Assembly: GCA_022340585.1 (NCBI GenBank)
Contig: JAJDNS010000028.1
Location: 1 to 64,000, forward strand
Reading direction: 5' to 3'
Length of the DNA stretch: 64,000 nt
DNA from: Acidobacteriota bacterium
Lineage (GTDB): Bacteria > Acidobacteriota > Vicinamibacteria > Fen-336
Shown here: piece by piece, positions 8,865 through 16,631 of the stretch
How positions within the stretch are numbered: the first letter of the stretch is position 1
Layout of the letters: the number at the start of each line of letters is the position of its first letter
The notes under the pieces: model-generated
What the model saw: only the letters and a program-made list of their open reading frames with translations
Told to the model about the DNA's origin: nothing
Databases searched by the model: none
Program-made: the position numbers and the translations under genes

Positions 8865-10250
8865 TCAGGCGACTATGCCCAGCGGCTTCGTCGTCTTCCA
8901 GTTGCCTCGCGTGAAATCCGGGAACTCCTGCGGCGCGCCGCCTTCGCTCACGGACTTCTCGCTCAGTGGGCCAACCGACGACCAGAAACAACCTTCGTAG
9001 ACGTTCTGATCGAGGGGCAGCCCGTTCTGCAGGCACTCCACCATCCGGTAGAGCTCGATGAAGTCCATGCCGCCGTGGCCGCCCATCTTCTTGGCGAGCT
9101 CGCCCACACGCTTGATCAGCGGGTGCTCGTACTGGGCGACGAACTCCTCCCACGCCTCCCCCTCGGTCCACTCGTGGAAACTGTTCACGCCCTCGATGGC
9201 GAAGCGGTTCGGAAACCCGGCGAGCGTGCCCTTGGTACCCTGGATCAGGTTGTGGCGCGAGTACGGGCGCGGAGATTGCTCGTCCCACTGGACCATGATC
9301 GTCCGGCCGAGGGCGGTCTTGATGATGCTCGTATTGATGTCGCCGGCCTGGAACTCTTCCGTGTTCCACTCGTGATCGGCGGGGAAGTTGGCCTTCGCGT
9401 AGAGGGCCCTGGCCCTGGACGGTGACGAAAACGACACGAGACGGCCGAAGGTGTCCTCGGTGCGGGCGAGGCTCATGTACTGCGCAACCGGACCGAGGCC
9501 ATGGCACGGGTAGAGGTTGCCGTTGCGCCTGATGTAGTGGTGAGTGCGCCAAGAGCCGGTGCCGCGCTCCACCTGCTTCATCTGGCGGCGCAGGTCGTGA
9601 ATGTAGGCCGCCTCGCCGTGCAGCAGCTCACCGATGACGCCTTGACGGACCATGTTGAGGTAGAGCAATTCCTCCCGCCCGTAGCACACGTTCTCCATGT
9701 GCATGCAGTGGCGGGCGGTCTCCTCGGACGTGTTCACGAGCTGCCACATCTCGTCGAGTGTCACGGCGATCGGCGTCTCGATGAACACGTGGGCGCCGGC
9801 CTGCATGGCGGCCACGCCCATAGGCGCGTGGTCCTCCCAGGGGGTGGCGACGACGACCATGTCCGGCTTCACCTCGGCGAGCATGGTCCGGTAGAGGTCC
9901 GGGTCGCCGAAGTAGAGCTTCGGTTTGTGCCCGTTGGCCGCGACGCGCTGCTCGGACCGCTTGGCGAGGTCCTCGTAGAGGTCGCTGATCGCAACGATCT
10001 CGGTACCCTCGATCGACGCGAGCCGCGACGCGTGGCCGCGGCCGCGGGCGCCCACGCCGATTATGGCGATGCGGACCTTCTCGATCTTCGGCGCGGCGAA
10101 GTCGCCCATGTACTTCGCGCCGGCCTTGCGGGGCGGCGCTGTAGCCTGGGCGTCTGCGAGAGCAGGCAGCGCGGACATGGCGGCGGTGGCGCCGCCGAGG
10201 GACTTGATGAACCCTCTGCGTCCGGTCTGGCTCGGCTTCTTCGTCTTCAT
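8865..10250 (-). CDS. Tat-exported GH109-type glycosidase (alpha-N-acetylgalactosaminidase family, Gfo/Idh/MocA fold)
   Basis: The 461-residue protein starts with a twin-arginine signal (RRGFIKSLGGATAAMSALPALADA). An N-terminal Rossmann domain follows with the NAD motif IIGVGARGRGH, then VVVATPWEDHA and the HVFIETPIAVTLDE segment seen in Gfo/Idh/MocA proteins. The CHGLGPVAQYM signature and the long C-terminal half (AGDINTSIIKTALGRTIMVQWDEQSPRPYSR) match GH109 enzymes, which use tightly bound NAD+ to cleave alpha-N-acetylgalactosaminides by oxidation-elimination. Length is as expected for the family. The start chosen is the ATG preceding the Tat motif; the frame is open further upstream but the residues there are not protein-like. 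Export as a folded cofactor-loaded enzyme fits Tat use. Confidence 0.88.
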   Translation of the reverse strand: MKTKKPSQTGRRGFIKSLGGATAAMSALPALADAQATAPPRKAGAKYMGDFAAPKIEKVRIAIIGVGARGRGHASRLASIEGTEIVAISDLYEDLAKRSEQRVAANGHKPKLYFGDPDLYRTMLAEVKPDMVVVATPWEDHAPMGVAAMQAGAHVFIETPIAVTLDEMWQLVNTSEETARHCMHMENVCYGREELLYLNMVRQGVIGELLHGEAAYIHDLRRQMKQVERGTGSWRTHHYIRRNGNLYPCHGLGPVAQYMSLARTEDTFGRLVSFSSPSRARALYAKANFPADHEWNTEEFQAGDINTSIIKTALGRTIMVQWDEQSPRPYSRHNLIQGTKGTLAGFPNRFAIEGVNSFHEWTEGEAWEEFVAQYEHPLIKRVGELAKKMGGHGGMDFIELYRMVECLQNGLPLDQNVYEGCFWSSVGPLSEKSVSEGGAPQEFPDFTRGNWKTTKPLGIVA

Positions 10251-10693
10251 GGTCAGTTCACCATTATCTAGGGTGTCGAACGACTTCCTCATCCACCTCA
10301 ACGTCCATTTCAAGAACCTGGGGCCAGTGTAGAGCCAATCATCGTACATTCTGCGGAACGGTCCCGGCATGGCGCGACAGAGACTCGGGTGGGTCGCGCC
10401 TGCTCGACGTCGACCGGGGCCAGCACCATGCCGGCTCGATCGACGAGCAGGTCGAGGTGGTGCAGGCCCTCCGCGCCAAAGCGGGACTCGATGACGATGG
10501 AAGTCTCGACAAAGGTGGCCACTGACATCACCCGAGAGTCGGCCGCCTCGAGGGCCTCGTTGAGACGGCGGCGTGGTCCACCAACAACCCCAACATAGGG
10601 TCCCGTTGGCTTCCATGTCCTCGCCGCGAGGTACGATTCCAGTAGCTCAACCGTCCCATGGGCACCGGACCTGTTTCGAGAACGAGGATGAAG
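10251..10693. other. 443-bp gap with a VapC remnant
   Basis: This spacer between divergent genes holds the minus-strand PIN-domain remnant described separately and the leaders of both flanking genes. No complete gene is visible. Confidence 0.5.
10384..10570 (-). pseudogene. VapC-type PIN-domain toxin remnant
   Basis: About 60 residues read LNEALEAADSRVMSVATFVE, then TSIVIESRFGAEGLHHLD and LAPVDVEQAR. This is the central part of a VapC ribonuclease: helix before the second conserved acidic residue (the VE of FVETSIV), then the VDVEQA segment. The N-terminal DTSA motif with the first catalytic Asp and the C-terminal GDCFAYALA motif are both absent, and no VapB antitoxin is next to it. It is therefore a dead fragment of a type II toxin-antitoxin system. 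The family call rests on pattern recognition of a short stretch. Confidence 0.6.
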
Positions 10694-11581
10694 ATGCGTC
10701 TCGCCTACTGGATGACCATGTCGTTGCTGCTCGCCGCGCCGGCCAGCGCCCAGGACTTCTGGAAGCACTGGGGAGACGGCAAGGCCGAGCTGAACGGGTA
10801 CCGCCTCACCCAGCCGCGCTACGGCGCGACGCGGTCCGGCACCGCCATCCTCATCTACGTGACCGAGGATTTCTCGGATCGACTCCGCGTAAAGGCCGAT
10901 CCGGGGCGGCACCCCGAGAAAGACACCTATCCGGTCCTGAAGCTCAACGCCGTGCGCGACTTCCAGACCGGCATCTACGACTACAACGTCATGACGTCGA
11001 CCTTTCTCCGGGTCGCCCGGGGATGGCCAGTGGCCAAGGTCAGCTTCTCGAGCCAGGAGTGGTGCGGCCAGGTCTGGCACCAGCTGGTGCCCCGTGGCGA
11101 CCGCGTGGAGGGCGTGTTCCACAGCTACTTCGACGGCGAGGCCGACGGAGAGGAGAGCCTGGAGCTCCCCGAGGACGGCGTCCTCGAGGACGCCCTGGCC
11201 ATCGTCCTCCGGGGCTGGAAGGGCGCGTTCCTGGCCCCGGGAGAGAGCCGGAGCGTCCCGTTCCTACCCAGCCTTCTGCACGCGCGCCTGCTCCACGTGC
11301 CCCTGGCCTGGGAAACCGCCACCGTCTCCCGAGCGGCCGCACCCACCACCATCGAGGTCCCGGCCGGGGCGTACGAGGTCTCCGTGTACACGGTGGAGGT
11401 GAGCGACGGACGGACCCTGACCTTCGCCATCGAGTCCGCGCCGCCGTACCGCCTGATCCGGCAGGCTGGCCCCGACGGCGAGGAGCTGGCATTCCGGGGA
11501 TCGAAGCGGCTGGCGTACTGGAGGCTCAACGCCCCCGGCGGAGAGAAGCACCTCGCGGAGATCGGGCTCGGAGGGGAATGA
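10694..11581 (+). CDS. Conserved secreted protein of unknown function
   Basis: This 295-residue protein carries a signal peptide (LAYWMTMSLLLAAPASAQ) and then FWKHWGDGKAELNGYRL...RYGATRSGTAILIYVTE, NAVRDFQTGIYDYNVM and VSFSSQEWCGQVWHQL. These blocks recur in a widespread family of exported proteins from several soil phyla for which I know no characterised member; some database entries label them septum-formation inhibitor, which nothing here supports. ATG 10694 is preferred over ATG 10688 because GAGG at 10684-10687 then has a proper 6-nt spacing. The second half is beta-rich (ETATVSRAAAPTTIEVPAG). Function unknown. Confidence 0.75.
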   Translation: MRLAYWMTMSLLLAAPASAQDFWKHWGDGKAELNGYRLTQPRYGATRSGTAILIYVTEDFSDRLRVKADPGRHPEKDTYPVLKLNAVRDFQTGIYDYNVMTSTFLRVARGWPVAKVSFSSQEWCGQVWHQLVPRGDRVEGVFHSYFDGEADGEESLELPEDGVLEDALAIVLRGWKGAFLAPGESRSVPFLPSLLHARLLHVPLAWETATVSRAAAPTTIEVPAGAYEVSVYTVEVSDGRTLTFAIESAPPYRLIRQAGPDGEELAFRGSKRLAYWRLNAPGGEKHLAEIGLGGE

Positions 11582-11892
11582 GCCGTGGTCACGACACTGG
11601 CGTCCGTCCTGCTGGTCGTACCCCTGGCCGTCCCGGTGGCCGGGGAATAGGCGCTTGCCTTCGGCGCCTTGCCCGGGCGGGCGTGTTTGGAGGCGCTCCC
11701 GCGTCCGCTTGCGGGCCTGAGCCAGGATCCAGCGACACCAGGACCGAGCTCGCTACGCGGGAAGACGGGACGACAGCCGTGCAGCGCCCTCTTGGACGCG
11801 ACTCCCCCTCTCCCCGGCGGTGTCGTCCCGGCTCGCCGCGGGGCGGATCTCACACCGGAGTGGCCGCGGCCTGTCCAGCCAGAGGCTCCCCA
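11582..11892. other. 311-bp gap, one orphan signal-peptide-like reading
   Basis: Four bases after the preceding stop, a GTG at 11585 reads 21 residues that look like a signal peptide (VVTTLASVLLVVPLAVPVAG) and then hits a stop at 11650. It may be the decapitated start of a gene lost when the neighbouring transposase sequence arrived. Nothing else is visible up to the transposase remnant. Confidence 0.35.
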
Positions 11893-12178
11893 CCGCGGCG
11901 GCGGCCTTGGACCCCTCTCTCGCTGGCGCAGGTGGTCCACGATCCGCCGGATGACCCTCGGCTCGGTGATGGAGGCAATGACCCGCATCTCGGCTCCACA
12001 GCGAGGACACACCAGCGGGTCCACCTCGTACACCCGCCGGATCAGGTTCGCCCGCCGGCGCCTCAGCGCCGCCCGTTCCGGCGAAGGGGGGACGGCCTCC
12101 TCGACCTCGCCGGAGCCGCTGGCCTCGAGCCGGTTCTCCGCCGTTCGGCGTTGCCCCCGGGCGCTTGACCGGGAGTGA
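11893..12178 (-). mobile_element. IS91-family transposase C-terminal remnant
   Basis: A minus-strand reading gives RRTAENRLEA..., then RRRANLIRRVYEVDPLVCPR and CGAEMRVIASITEPRVIRRI followed by VDHLRQ. This is the tail of IS91-type Y2 (rolling-circle) transposases, with the zinc-binding CPRC pair and the EPxVIRRIxDHL helix. The catalytic part, the start codon and both element ends are missing, and the stretch degenerates into Pro/Arg-rich sequence. It is a fossil of an element and marks past insertion or recombination between the secreted protein and the LuxR-type regulator. Confidence 0.75.
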
Positions 12179-12188
12179 GAGCTCTGCC

Positions 12189-12905
12189 TCAGATGGCCCC
12201 GGCGCTGGGCTGTTGTGCCCCAAGCGGTCGGGCCGAGGCTCCGGCCGGGTTCCCCTTCCCCACCAGACCGCTTTCGACGGCGTAGCGCACGAGGCCGGCG
12301 CTCGAATCGATCCCAAGCAGCTCCATCGCACGGTACTTGTGGAAGGCCACGGTGCGTGTGGTGATCCCAAGGAAGGCCCCCACCTGCTTCATGGAGTAGC
12401 CCTGGGCGAGACGTCGGACGACCTCGCCCGCCCGGGGGCTCAACCTCCTATGTGACCGCCCCGCGGGCCGAGGAGCAGGCAGGGCCTCCGGCCGACCGCC
12501 GGCGATGCGCCGCGAGAGGGTCCGACCGCCCTGCCGCGCGGTGCGCAGGGCGGCCACGAGCTCATCGCCGGTGGCGGTCTTCAAGAGATAGCCGGACGCG
12601 CCGGCAGCGAAGCCCTGGGCCGCCACCATCTCGTCCTCGGTCGTAGTCAGGAACACCACGCGTGTGCGGGGACATGCCGCTCGGACACCGCGCGCCGCCT
12701 CGATACCGCCCCCGTCGGCGAGCCGCACCTCCGACACGACCAGGTCCGGCTGGAGACGGATGGCCTCCCGGACCATCCCCTGTCCGTCCCGGACGCACCC
12801 CACGACCTCGTAGTCCGAGGAGAGCAGTGCGCGGAGCCCCTCCAGCACCAGGGTGTGAGGGTCGGCCAGCAGGACTCGGGTCGCTTGGTATCTGGTCTCG
12901 CGCAT
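12189..12905 (-). CDS. LuxR/NarL-type response regulator with degenerate receiver domain
   Basis: The 238-residue protein has an N-terminal receiver domain (about 9-125) and a C-terminal LuxR-type HTH (LSPRAGEVVRRLAQG...MKQVGAFLGITTRTVAFHKYRAM, about 153-215). The receiver keeps the conserved Lys (YLLK), but the phospho-acceptor Asp is Glu59 in DLVVSEVRL, and the acidic pair near the N terminus is Asp15-Pro16 rather than Asp-Asp. This is a pseudo-receiver that probably cannot be phosphorylated normally; Glu may mimic the activated state. No histidine kinase is adjacent. Its promoter region is AT-rich and contains an inverted repeat. Target genes are unknown, but the hydrogenase operon starts its 3' end only 470 bp away. 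Confidence 0.88.
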   Translation of the reverse strand: MRETRYQATRVLLADPHTLVLEGLRALLSSDYEVVGCVRDGQGMVREAIRLQPDLVVSEVRLADGGGIEAARGVRAACPRTRVVFLTTTEDEMVAAQGFAAGASGYLLKTATGDELVAALRTARQGGRTLSRRIAGGRPEALPAPRPAGRSHRRLSPRAGEVVRRLAQGYSMKQVGAFLGITTRTVAFHKYRAMELLGIDSSAGLVRYAVESGLVGKGNPAGASARPLGAQQPSAGAI

Positions 12906-12915
12906 TGTCTCGACT

Positions 12916-12932
12916 TATTCTAAACCTGAATA
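12916..12932. promoter_or_regulatory. Inverted repeat upstream of the LuxR-type regulator
   Basis: TATTC-7nt-GAATA lies 11 bp upstream of the regulator start in an AT-rich island (about 12914-12952) that stands out in a GC-rich window. It may be the core promoter and an autoregulatory operator. A TAGAAT -10-like element overlaps it on the minus strand; no strong -35 is visible. Confidence 0.35.
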
Positions 12933-12993
12933 TATACTGTTCATAAGGCAAACGCAAGTCCCCGCCGAGACCGATCCCGCTCCCTGACCGATG

Positions 12994-13320
12994 TCATCGA
13001 TCGGATGCGATTGCGCCCTCGTGTGGGACGCCCGCGCCGCGACGAGAATGGCGCCCCGGGTGGCCCGCCTCGTGGCGAAGGAGCTGGGGCGGGTCACGGC
13101 GTGGCGCGACCAGCAGACGAGGCCCTTCCAGGACCTGGCCCGCCAGTACCTGCCCTGAGAGCTTCAGGACGGTTCGGGGGCGTGATGTTCGGACGGCGGC
13201 CTCCGTCTCGAACCGCTCCTCCCACGATCTCTTCGCTCGCTCGTAGAGGGTGTCCAGAAGACCCCAAAGCGCCGTCTTGCAGGGATCCCGTGGACGGCAG
13301 ATGCGACAGGCGCTCTCCAC
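12994..13320 (-). CDS. Possible small Cys-containing protein next to the hydrogenase cluster
   Basis: A GTG at 13320 opens 108 residues starting VESACRICRPRDPC, which has a C-x2-C-x5-C pattern, then a helical stretch (LWGLLDTLYERAKRSWEERF). It lies 53 bp downstream of the hydrogenase endopeptidase gene on the same strand, so it could be the last gene of that operon. The C-terminal half is Arg/Pro/His-rich and overlaps a protein-like plus-strand reading, which lowers confidence. No family recognised. Confidence 0.3.
   Translation of the reverse strand: MESACRICRPRDPCKTALWGLLDTLYERAKRSWEERFETEAAVRTSRPRTVLKLSGQVLAGQVLEGPRLLVAPRRDPPQLLRHEAGHPGRHSRRGAGVPHEGAIASDR
13021..13158 (+). pseudogene. Possible glycerol-3-phosphate dehydrogenase C-terminal remnant
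   Basis: A 45-residue plus-strand reading (WDARAATRMAPRVARLVAKE, then LGRVTAWRDQQTRPFQDLAR) ends at a stop. The alternating helical pattern with RVA-LVA-ELG and a final LARQYLP resembles the last helix bundle of bacterial GlpD. No upstream part of the enzyme remains. The match is to a short, low-information segment, so the family is tentative. Confidence 0.3.
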
Positions 13321-13373
13321 GTCCCGCCCGAGGCCGGTTCGGGGAGAGACGCCGGCGCGTTGGGGAGTCTGGA

Positions 13374-13913
13374 TCAGGGGGATGCCGGGCGGGGTCCGTC
13401 TGACCGGCTCGGGTCCGAGGGGCCTGCGGGCTCGCAGAGCGGCCGGCGGGCCCAGAGGCGGGCGAGGCTGCGGATCCTCCGGGCGGCCTTCGGAACCGCT
13501 CGGAGCACCTCGGCTGAGAGCTCGCTGCCGTGGCCGAAGGACGTGCCCCCCACGGTGACGACGGCGGCGCGAGGGACATGGCCGAAAAGGCGCTCGGCGT
13601 AGAGGAGGACCTCCTGGGGCGAGAGGGAGTGGGTGAGGAACGCGGAGCCGGGGCCAGGCTCGACTGGTTCGCACGACACGGTGCCCGCCTCGGCGTCGGC
13701 GCGGGCGTCGACGAAGATCACGGCGCGAGCGCGGCTGGCGGGCTCGGCCAGCTCGGGGGCGAGCTGGTGGACGCGCTTCAGGAGGAGTGGGGGAGCGTCG
13801 AGCCGGGGCGGGGCGGCGCGGAGGGCGTCGAGGACCTTCCACGCCACGCCGTCGTCGCCGCGTTGGGGGTTCCCGCAGCCGATGACGAGGACGGACCCCG
13901 AGGGGTCAACCAC
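13374..13913 (-). CDS. hoxW: [NiFe]-hydrogenase maturation endopeptidase for the group 3d enzyme (HoxW/HybD family)
   Basis: The 179-residue protein shows the HybD-family opening [20 protein letters not shown], the metal-ligand strand VIFVDARAD and the [14 protein letters not shown] helix. These enzymes bind the nickel of the finished active site and remove the C-terminal extension of the large subunit. The GTG start overlaps the stop of hoxH by 8 nt, so it is the dedicated protease for the preceding large subunit, which still carries a 25-residue extension. The C-terminal tail (from about residue 160) is Pro/Ser-rich and longer than usual. Assigned to HoxH by position; a second, distinct protease in the operon serves the other hydrogenase. 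Confidence 0.88.
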   Translation of the reverse strand: MVDPSGSVLVIGCGNPQRGDDGVAWKVLDALRAAPPRLDAPPLLLKRVHQLAPELAEPASRARAVIFVDARADAEAGTVSCEPVEPGPGSAFLTHSLSPQEVLLYAERLFGHVPRAAVVTVGGTSFGHGSELSAEVLRAVPKAARRIRSLARLWARRPLCEPAGPSDPSRSDGPRPASP

Positions 13914-15330
13914 GGGTCGCGGTGTCCACCAGGGTGCCGTCGGCCTCCCGCAGCTCGATCTTCAGCGGCATCTCGCCGTAGGCGTGGGTGGAGCAGCTCA
14001 GGCAGGGGTCGAAAGCGCGGATGCCCGCCTCGACGCGGTTGAGCATCCCCTCCTTGAGCTTCTTTCCGTCCACGAAGTGCTTGGCGATCTGCAGGATCGT
14101 CTGGTTCATGGCGAGGTTGTTCTGGCCGGTGGCGATGATGAAGTTGGCCCAGGTGAGGAGGCCGCCGCCCTTGACCTTGTAGTGGTGGAAGAGCGTCCCT
14201 CGCGGGGCCTCGGAGCAGCCGACGCCCTCGTAGCGGTTGCGCCGGGCGTGGGCGATGACCTCCTTCGAGAGGACGTCGGAGTGGTCGAGGATCTGCTGGA
14301 CCTTCTCGATGGAGAACAGGATCTCGATGAGCCGGGCGTAGTGGTAGTGGAAGGAGGAGAGAACCACCCCGCGGCCGAGCTGGCGGAACTCCGCGAGCTC
14401 TCGGTCCGCTGCCGGGGTGCCGCAGTGGGAGGCCACGTTGAGGCGGGCCAGGGGCCCCACCCGGTACATGCCTCCCGGGTAGCCGAGAGGCTTGTAGTAG
14501 GGGAACTTGAGGTAGGTCCAGGGCTCGACCGCCTCGCCGATGTAGGCCTGGTACTTCCTCGGGTCCAGCTGGTCGGCCACGATCTGCCCGGTGGCGTCCA
14601 TGAAGCGGATCTTCCCGTCGTAGAGCTCCAGGCCCCCGTCCTTCGTCACCAGACCCATGAAGAGCGAGGGGAAGTTCCCGAAGACCCGGGCCTCCTCGTG
14701 GTGCTTCTCCATCTCTCGCTTGAAGAAGGACAGGGCGTGCTCGATGGTCTGACGTGCCTCCGGGAGCCAGGCCCGGATCTTCCCGGCGCCTTCCTCACTC
14801 AGGGGCTCGTCCACGCCGCCGGCCACGACCCAGCTCGCGTGGATCTTGCGCCCGGCCAGAATCTCGATGATCTCCTGCCCGAACTGCCGCAGGCGGATCC
14901 CCTGGCGGGCCAGGTCCGGGTGGGCGGCGAGGAGTCCGAAGATGTTCCGCTTCGCCGGGTCCGAGTCGTGCCCGAGGAGGAGATCGGGCGAGGACAGGTG
15001 GAAAAAGGAGAGCGCGTGGGACTGGATGAGCTGGCCGTAGTGCAGGAGGCGGCGGAGTCGCACCCCCGCCTCGGGGATCTCCACCGCCAGGATCTCGTCG
15101 CCGGCCTTGGCCGACGCCAGCATGTGGCTCACCGGGCAGATGCCGCAGATGCGGGCGGTGATGCCCGGCATCTCCCGGAAGAAGCGGCCCTCGCAGAACT
15201 TCTCGAAACCCCGGAACTCGGTCACGTGGAAGCGCGCGTCCGAGACCTCGCCCTGATCGTCGAGAACGAGGGTGATCTTGGCGTGACCCTCGATGCGGGT
15301 CACGGGGTCGATGACGATTCGCTGACTCAT
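13906..15330 (-). CDS. hoxH: NAD-reducing hydrogenase large subunit HoxH (group 3d [NiFe])
   Basis: The 474-residue catalytic subunit carries both nickel-binding motifs: RICGIC at 60-65 and DPCLSCSTH at 441-449, giving four Cys ligands for the Ni-Fe(CN)2CO site. A 25-residue extension follows His449 and should be removed by the downstream endopeptidase. The [18 protein letters not shown] opening is typical of group 3 large subunits. With HoxY it splits or makes H2, passing electrons through HoxU and HoxE/HoxF to NAD+. It lies 15 nt after hoxY. All key residues are present, so the enzyme should be active if the general Hyp factors exist elsewhere in the genome. Confidence 0.95.
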   Translation of the reverse strand: MSQRIVIDPVTRIEGHAKITLVLDDQGEVSDARFHVTEFRGFEKFCEGRFFREMPGITARICGICPVSHMLASAKAGDEILAVEIPEAGVRLRRLLHYGQLIQSHALSFFHLSSPDLLLGHDSDPAKRNIFGLLAAHPDLARQGIRLRQFGQEIIEILAGRKIHASWVVAGGVDEPLSEEGAGKIRAWLPEARQTIEHALSFFKREMEKHHEEARVFGNFPSLFMGLVTKDGGLELYDGKIRFMDATGQIVADQLDPRKYQAYIGEAVEPWTYLKFPYYKPLGYPGGMYRVGPLARLNVASHCGTPAADRELAEFRQLGRGVVLSSFHYHYARLIEILFSIEKVQQILDHSDVLSKEVIAHARRNRYEGVGCSEAPRGTLFHHYKVKGGGLLTWANFIIATGQNNLAMNQTILQIAKHFVDGKKLKEGMLNRVEAGIRAFDPCLSCSTHAYGEMPLKIELREADGTLVDTATRG

Positions 15331-15345
15331 GACTCCTGGTACTCC

Positions 15346-15927
15346 CTAGCCGTAGCTCAGCTTGTCCTGGAGGTTCGGCGTGCGGCCCTCCACGAGCTCG
15401 GAGAGGACGAAGAAGATGAGGTCGGCTGAGGGGGGACATCCGGGAAGGAAGAGGTCCACCGGCACCACCGAGTGGATGGGCAGCACCTGGTCGAGAAGGG
15501 GGGGGACGATCCCCGGCTCCGAGGGCCGCCGGGGGTTGAGGTCCGCCTCGTCGAGGTAGGAGCGCTCGATGACCGGGGCCGCCACCCGCAACGGGTTGCG
15601 CATGGCGGTGACGTTGCCGGTGACCGCGCAGTCGCCGAAGGAGACGAGGACCTTCGTCCTCGCGCGGATCTTCTTGATGAGCTCCAGGTTCTCCTCGTTG
15701 GCCACCGCGCCCTCGACGAGGGCGGCGTCCACGTCGTCCGGGTATTCCTTGGTGTCCACCACCGGGCTGTAGACGAGGTCCATCTTCGGGGCCAGCTCGA
15801 TGAGGCGCTCGTCGAGGTCCATCAGGGACATGTGGCAGCCGGAGCACCCCCCCAGCCACATCGTGGCCACCCGGGGCTTCCGAGGGGCCTCGGACTTCGC
15901 CTGGTTCCCTGCCGCTACCGGATCCAC
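15346..15927 (-). CDS. hoxY: Hydrogenase small subunit HoxY (group 3d)
   Basis: The 193-residue protein has the four Cys of the proximal [4Fe-4S] cluster: the [11 protein letters not shown] pair, Cys in [11 protein letters not shown] and Cys in [11 protein letters not shown]. It lacks the C-terminal cluster region of larger small subunits, as is usual for HoxY. The GTG at 15927 overlaps the hoxU stop and keeps the KPRVAT strand that precedes the first Cys pair; the first ATG would delete it. HoxY hands electrons from HoxH to the diaphorase module. It sits between hoxU and hoxH in the usual HoxEFUYH order. Confidence 0.92.
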   Translation of the reverse strand: MDPVAAGNQAKSEAPRKPRVATMWLGGCSGCHMSLMDLDERLIELAPKMDLVYSPVVDTKEYPDDVDAALVEGAVANEENLELIKKIRARTKVLVSFGDCAVTGNVTAMRNPLRVAAPVIERSYLDEADLNPRRPSEPGIVPPLLDQVLPIHSVVPVDLFLPGCPPSADLIFFVLSELVEGRTPNLQDKLSYG

Positions 15928-16631
15928 AGCTTCTTCTCCCGGGCGGTCTTGAGGTACACGAGGAAGTCCTTGCTCTTGATCATCTCGGCCCGCGGCCGGA
16001 TCTTCTCGAACAGCGCCCCGGTGGGACAGACCTGCACGCACTTGCCGCACCCCGTGCAGCTCCGGGACTCGCCCCAGGGCGCGTTGAGGTCGGTGATCAC
16101 CTGGGTGGTCTCGCCCCGTCCCATGACGTCCCACGTGTGGGCGCCCTCCACCTCGTCGCAGACCCGGACGCAGCGCTGGCAGAGCACGCAGCGGTTGTTG
16201 TCCAGGGCGAAGTGGTTGTGGCTGGCGTCGATCTCCTGGACCGGCGACATGTAGTCGAAGCGGACGTGGTCCATGCCGACGGCCTTGCCCAGGTCCTGCA
16301 GCTCGCAGTAACCGTTGACCACGCAGATCGAGCACACGTGGTTTCGCTCGGCGAAGAGCAGCTCCACGATCATCCGCCGGTGCGACCGGAGGCGCTCGGA
16401 GTCGGTGGTGACCACCATTCCCTCCTCGGCCTTCGTCAGGCAGGCGGGGACGAGCTTGCTCGAGCCCGCTACCTCCACGAGACACAGCCGGCACGCGCCC
16501 ACGTCTCCCAGGCCCTCGAGGTGGCACAGTCGAGGCAGCGGCACCTTCTGCTCGTCGCAGACGTCGAGGATGGTCTCGTCCTCGCCGGCGCTGACCAGCT
16601 CGCCGTTGAGGGTGAAGGTCTTGACGCTCAT
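15915..16631 (-). CDS. hoxU: Diaphorase iron-sulfur subunit HoxU
   Basis: The 238-residue protein is built like the N-terminal part of NuoG. A [2Fe-2S] domain (RLCHLEG...GACRLC, about 34-51) is followed by a His/Cys-ligated [4Fe-4S] segment ([12 protein letters not shown], about 95-106) and two further [4Fe-4S] motifs ([11 protein letters not shown] and [11 protein letters not shown]). It wires HoxY to the NADH/FMN subunit HoxF. The start overlaps the hoxF stop as ATGA, pointing to translational coupling. Length matches HoxU of other bacteria; all cluster Cys are present. Confidence 0.94.
   Translation of the reverse strand: MSVKTFTLNGELVSAGEDETILDVCDEQKVPLPRLCHLEGLGDVGACRLCLVEVAGSSKLVPACLTKAEEGMVVTTDSERLRSHRRMIVELLFAERNHVCSICVVNGYCELQDLGKAVGMDHVRFDYMSPVQEIDASHNHFALDNNRCVLCQRCVRVCDEVEGAHTWDVMGRGETTQVITDLNAPWGESRSCTGCGKCVQVCPTGALFEKIRPRAEMIKSKDFLVYLKTAREKKLWIR

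Larger units (their letters stand above)
12906..13373. other. 468-bp gap with candidate gene remnants
   Basis: Apart from the AT-rich promoter area, this spacer holds two overlapping weak candidates on opposite strands, listed separately: a GlpD-like C-terminal remnant (+) and a 108-residue cysteine-containing frame (-). They cannot both be functional over 13021-13158. Confidence 0.4.

Noticed and set aside
13633-15429. 598-residue plus-strand open frame across hoxH
   Set aside because: Antisense to a fully conserved hoxH; composition (Val/Gly/Glu/Leu/Arg bias) is that of a reverse-frame shadow.
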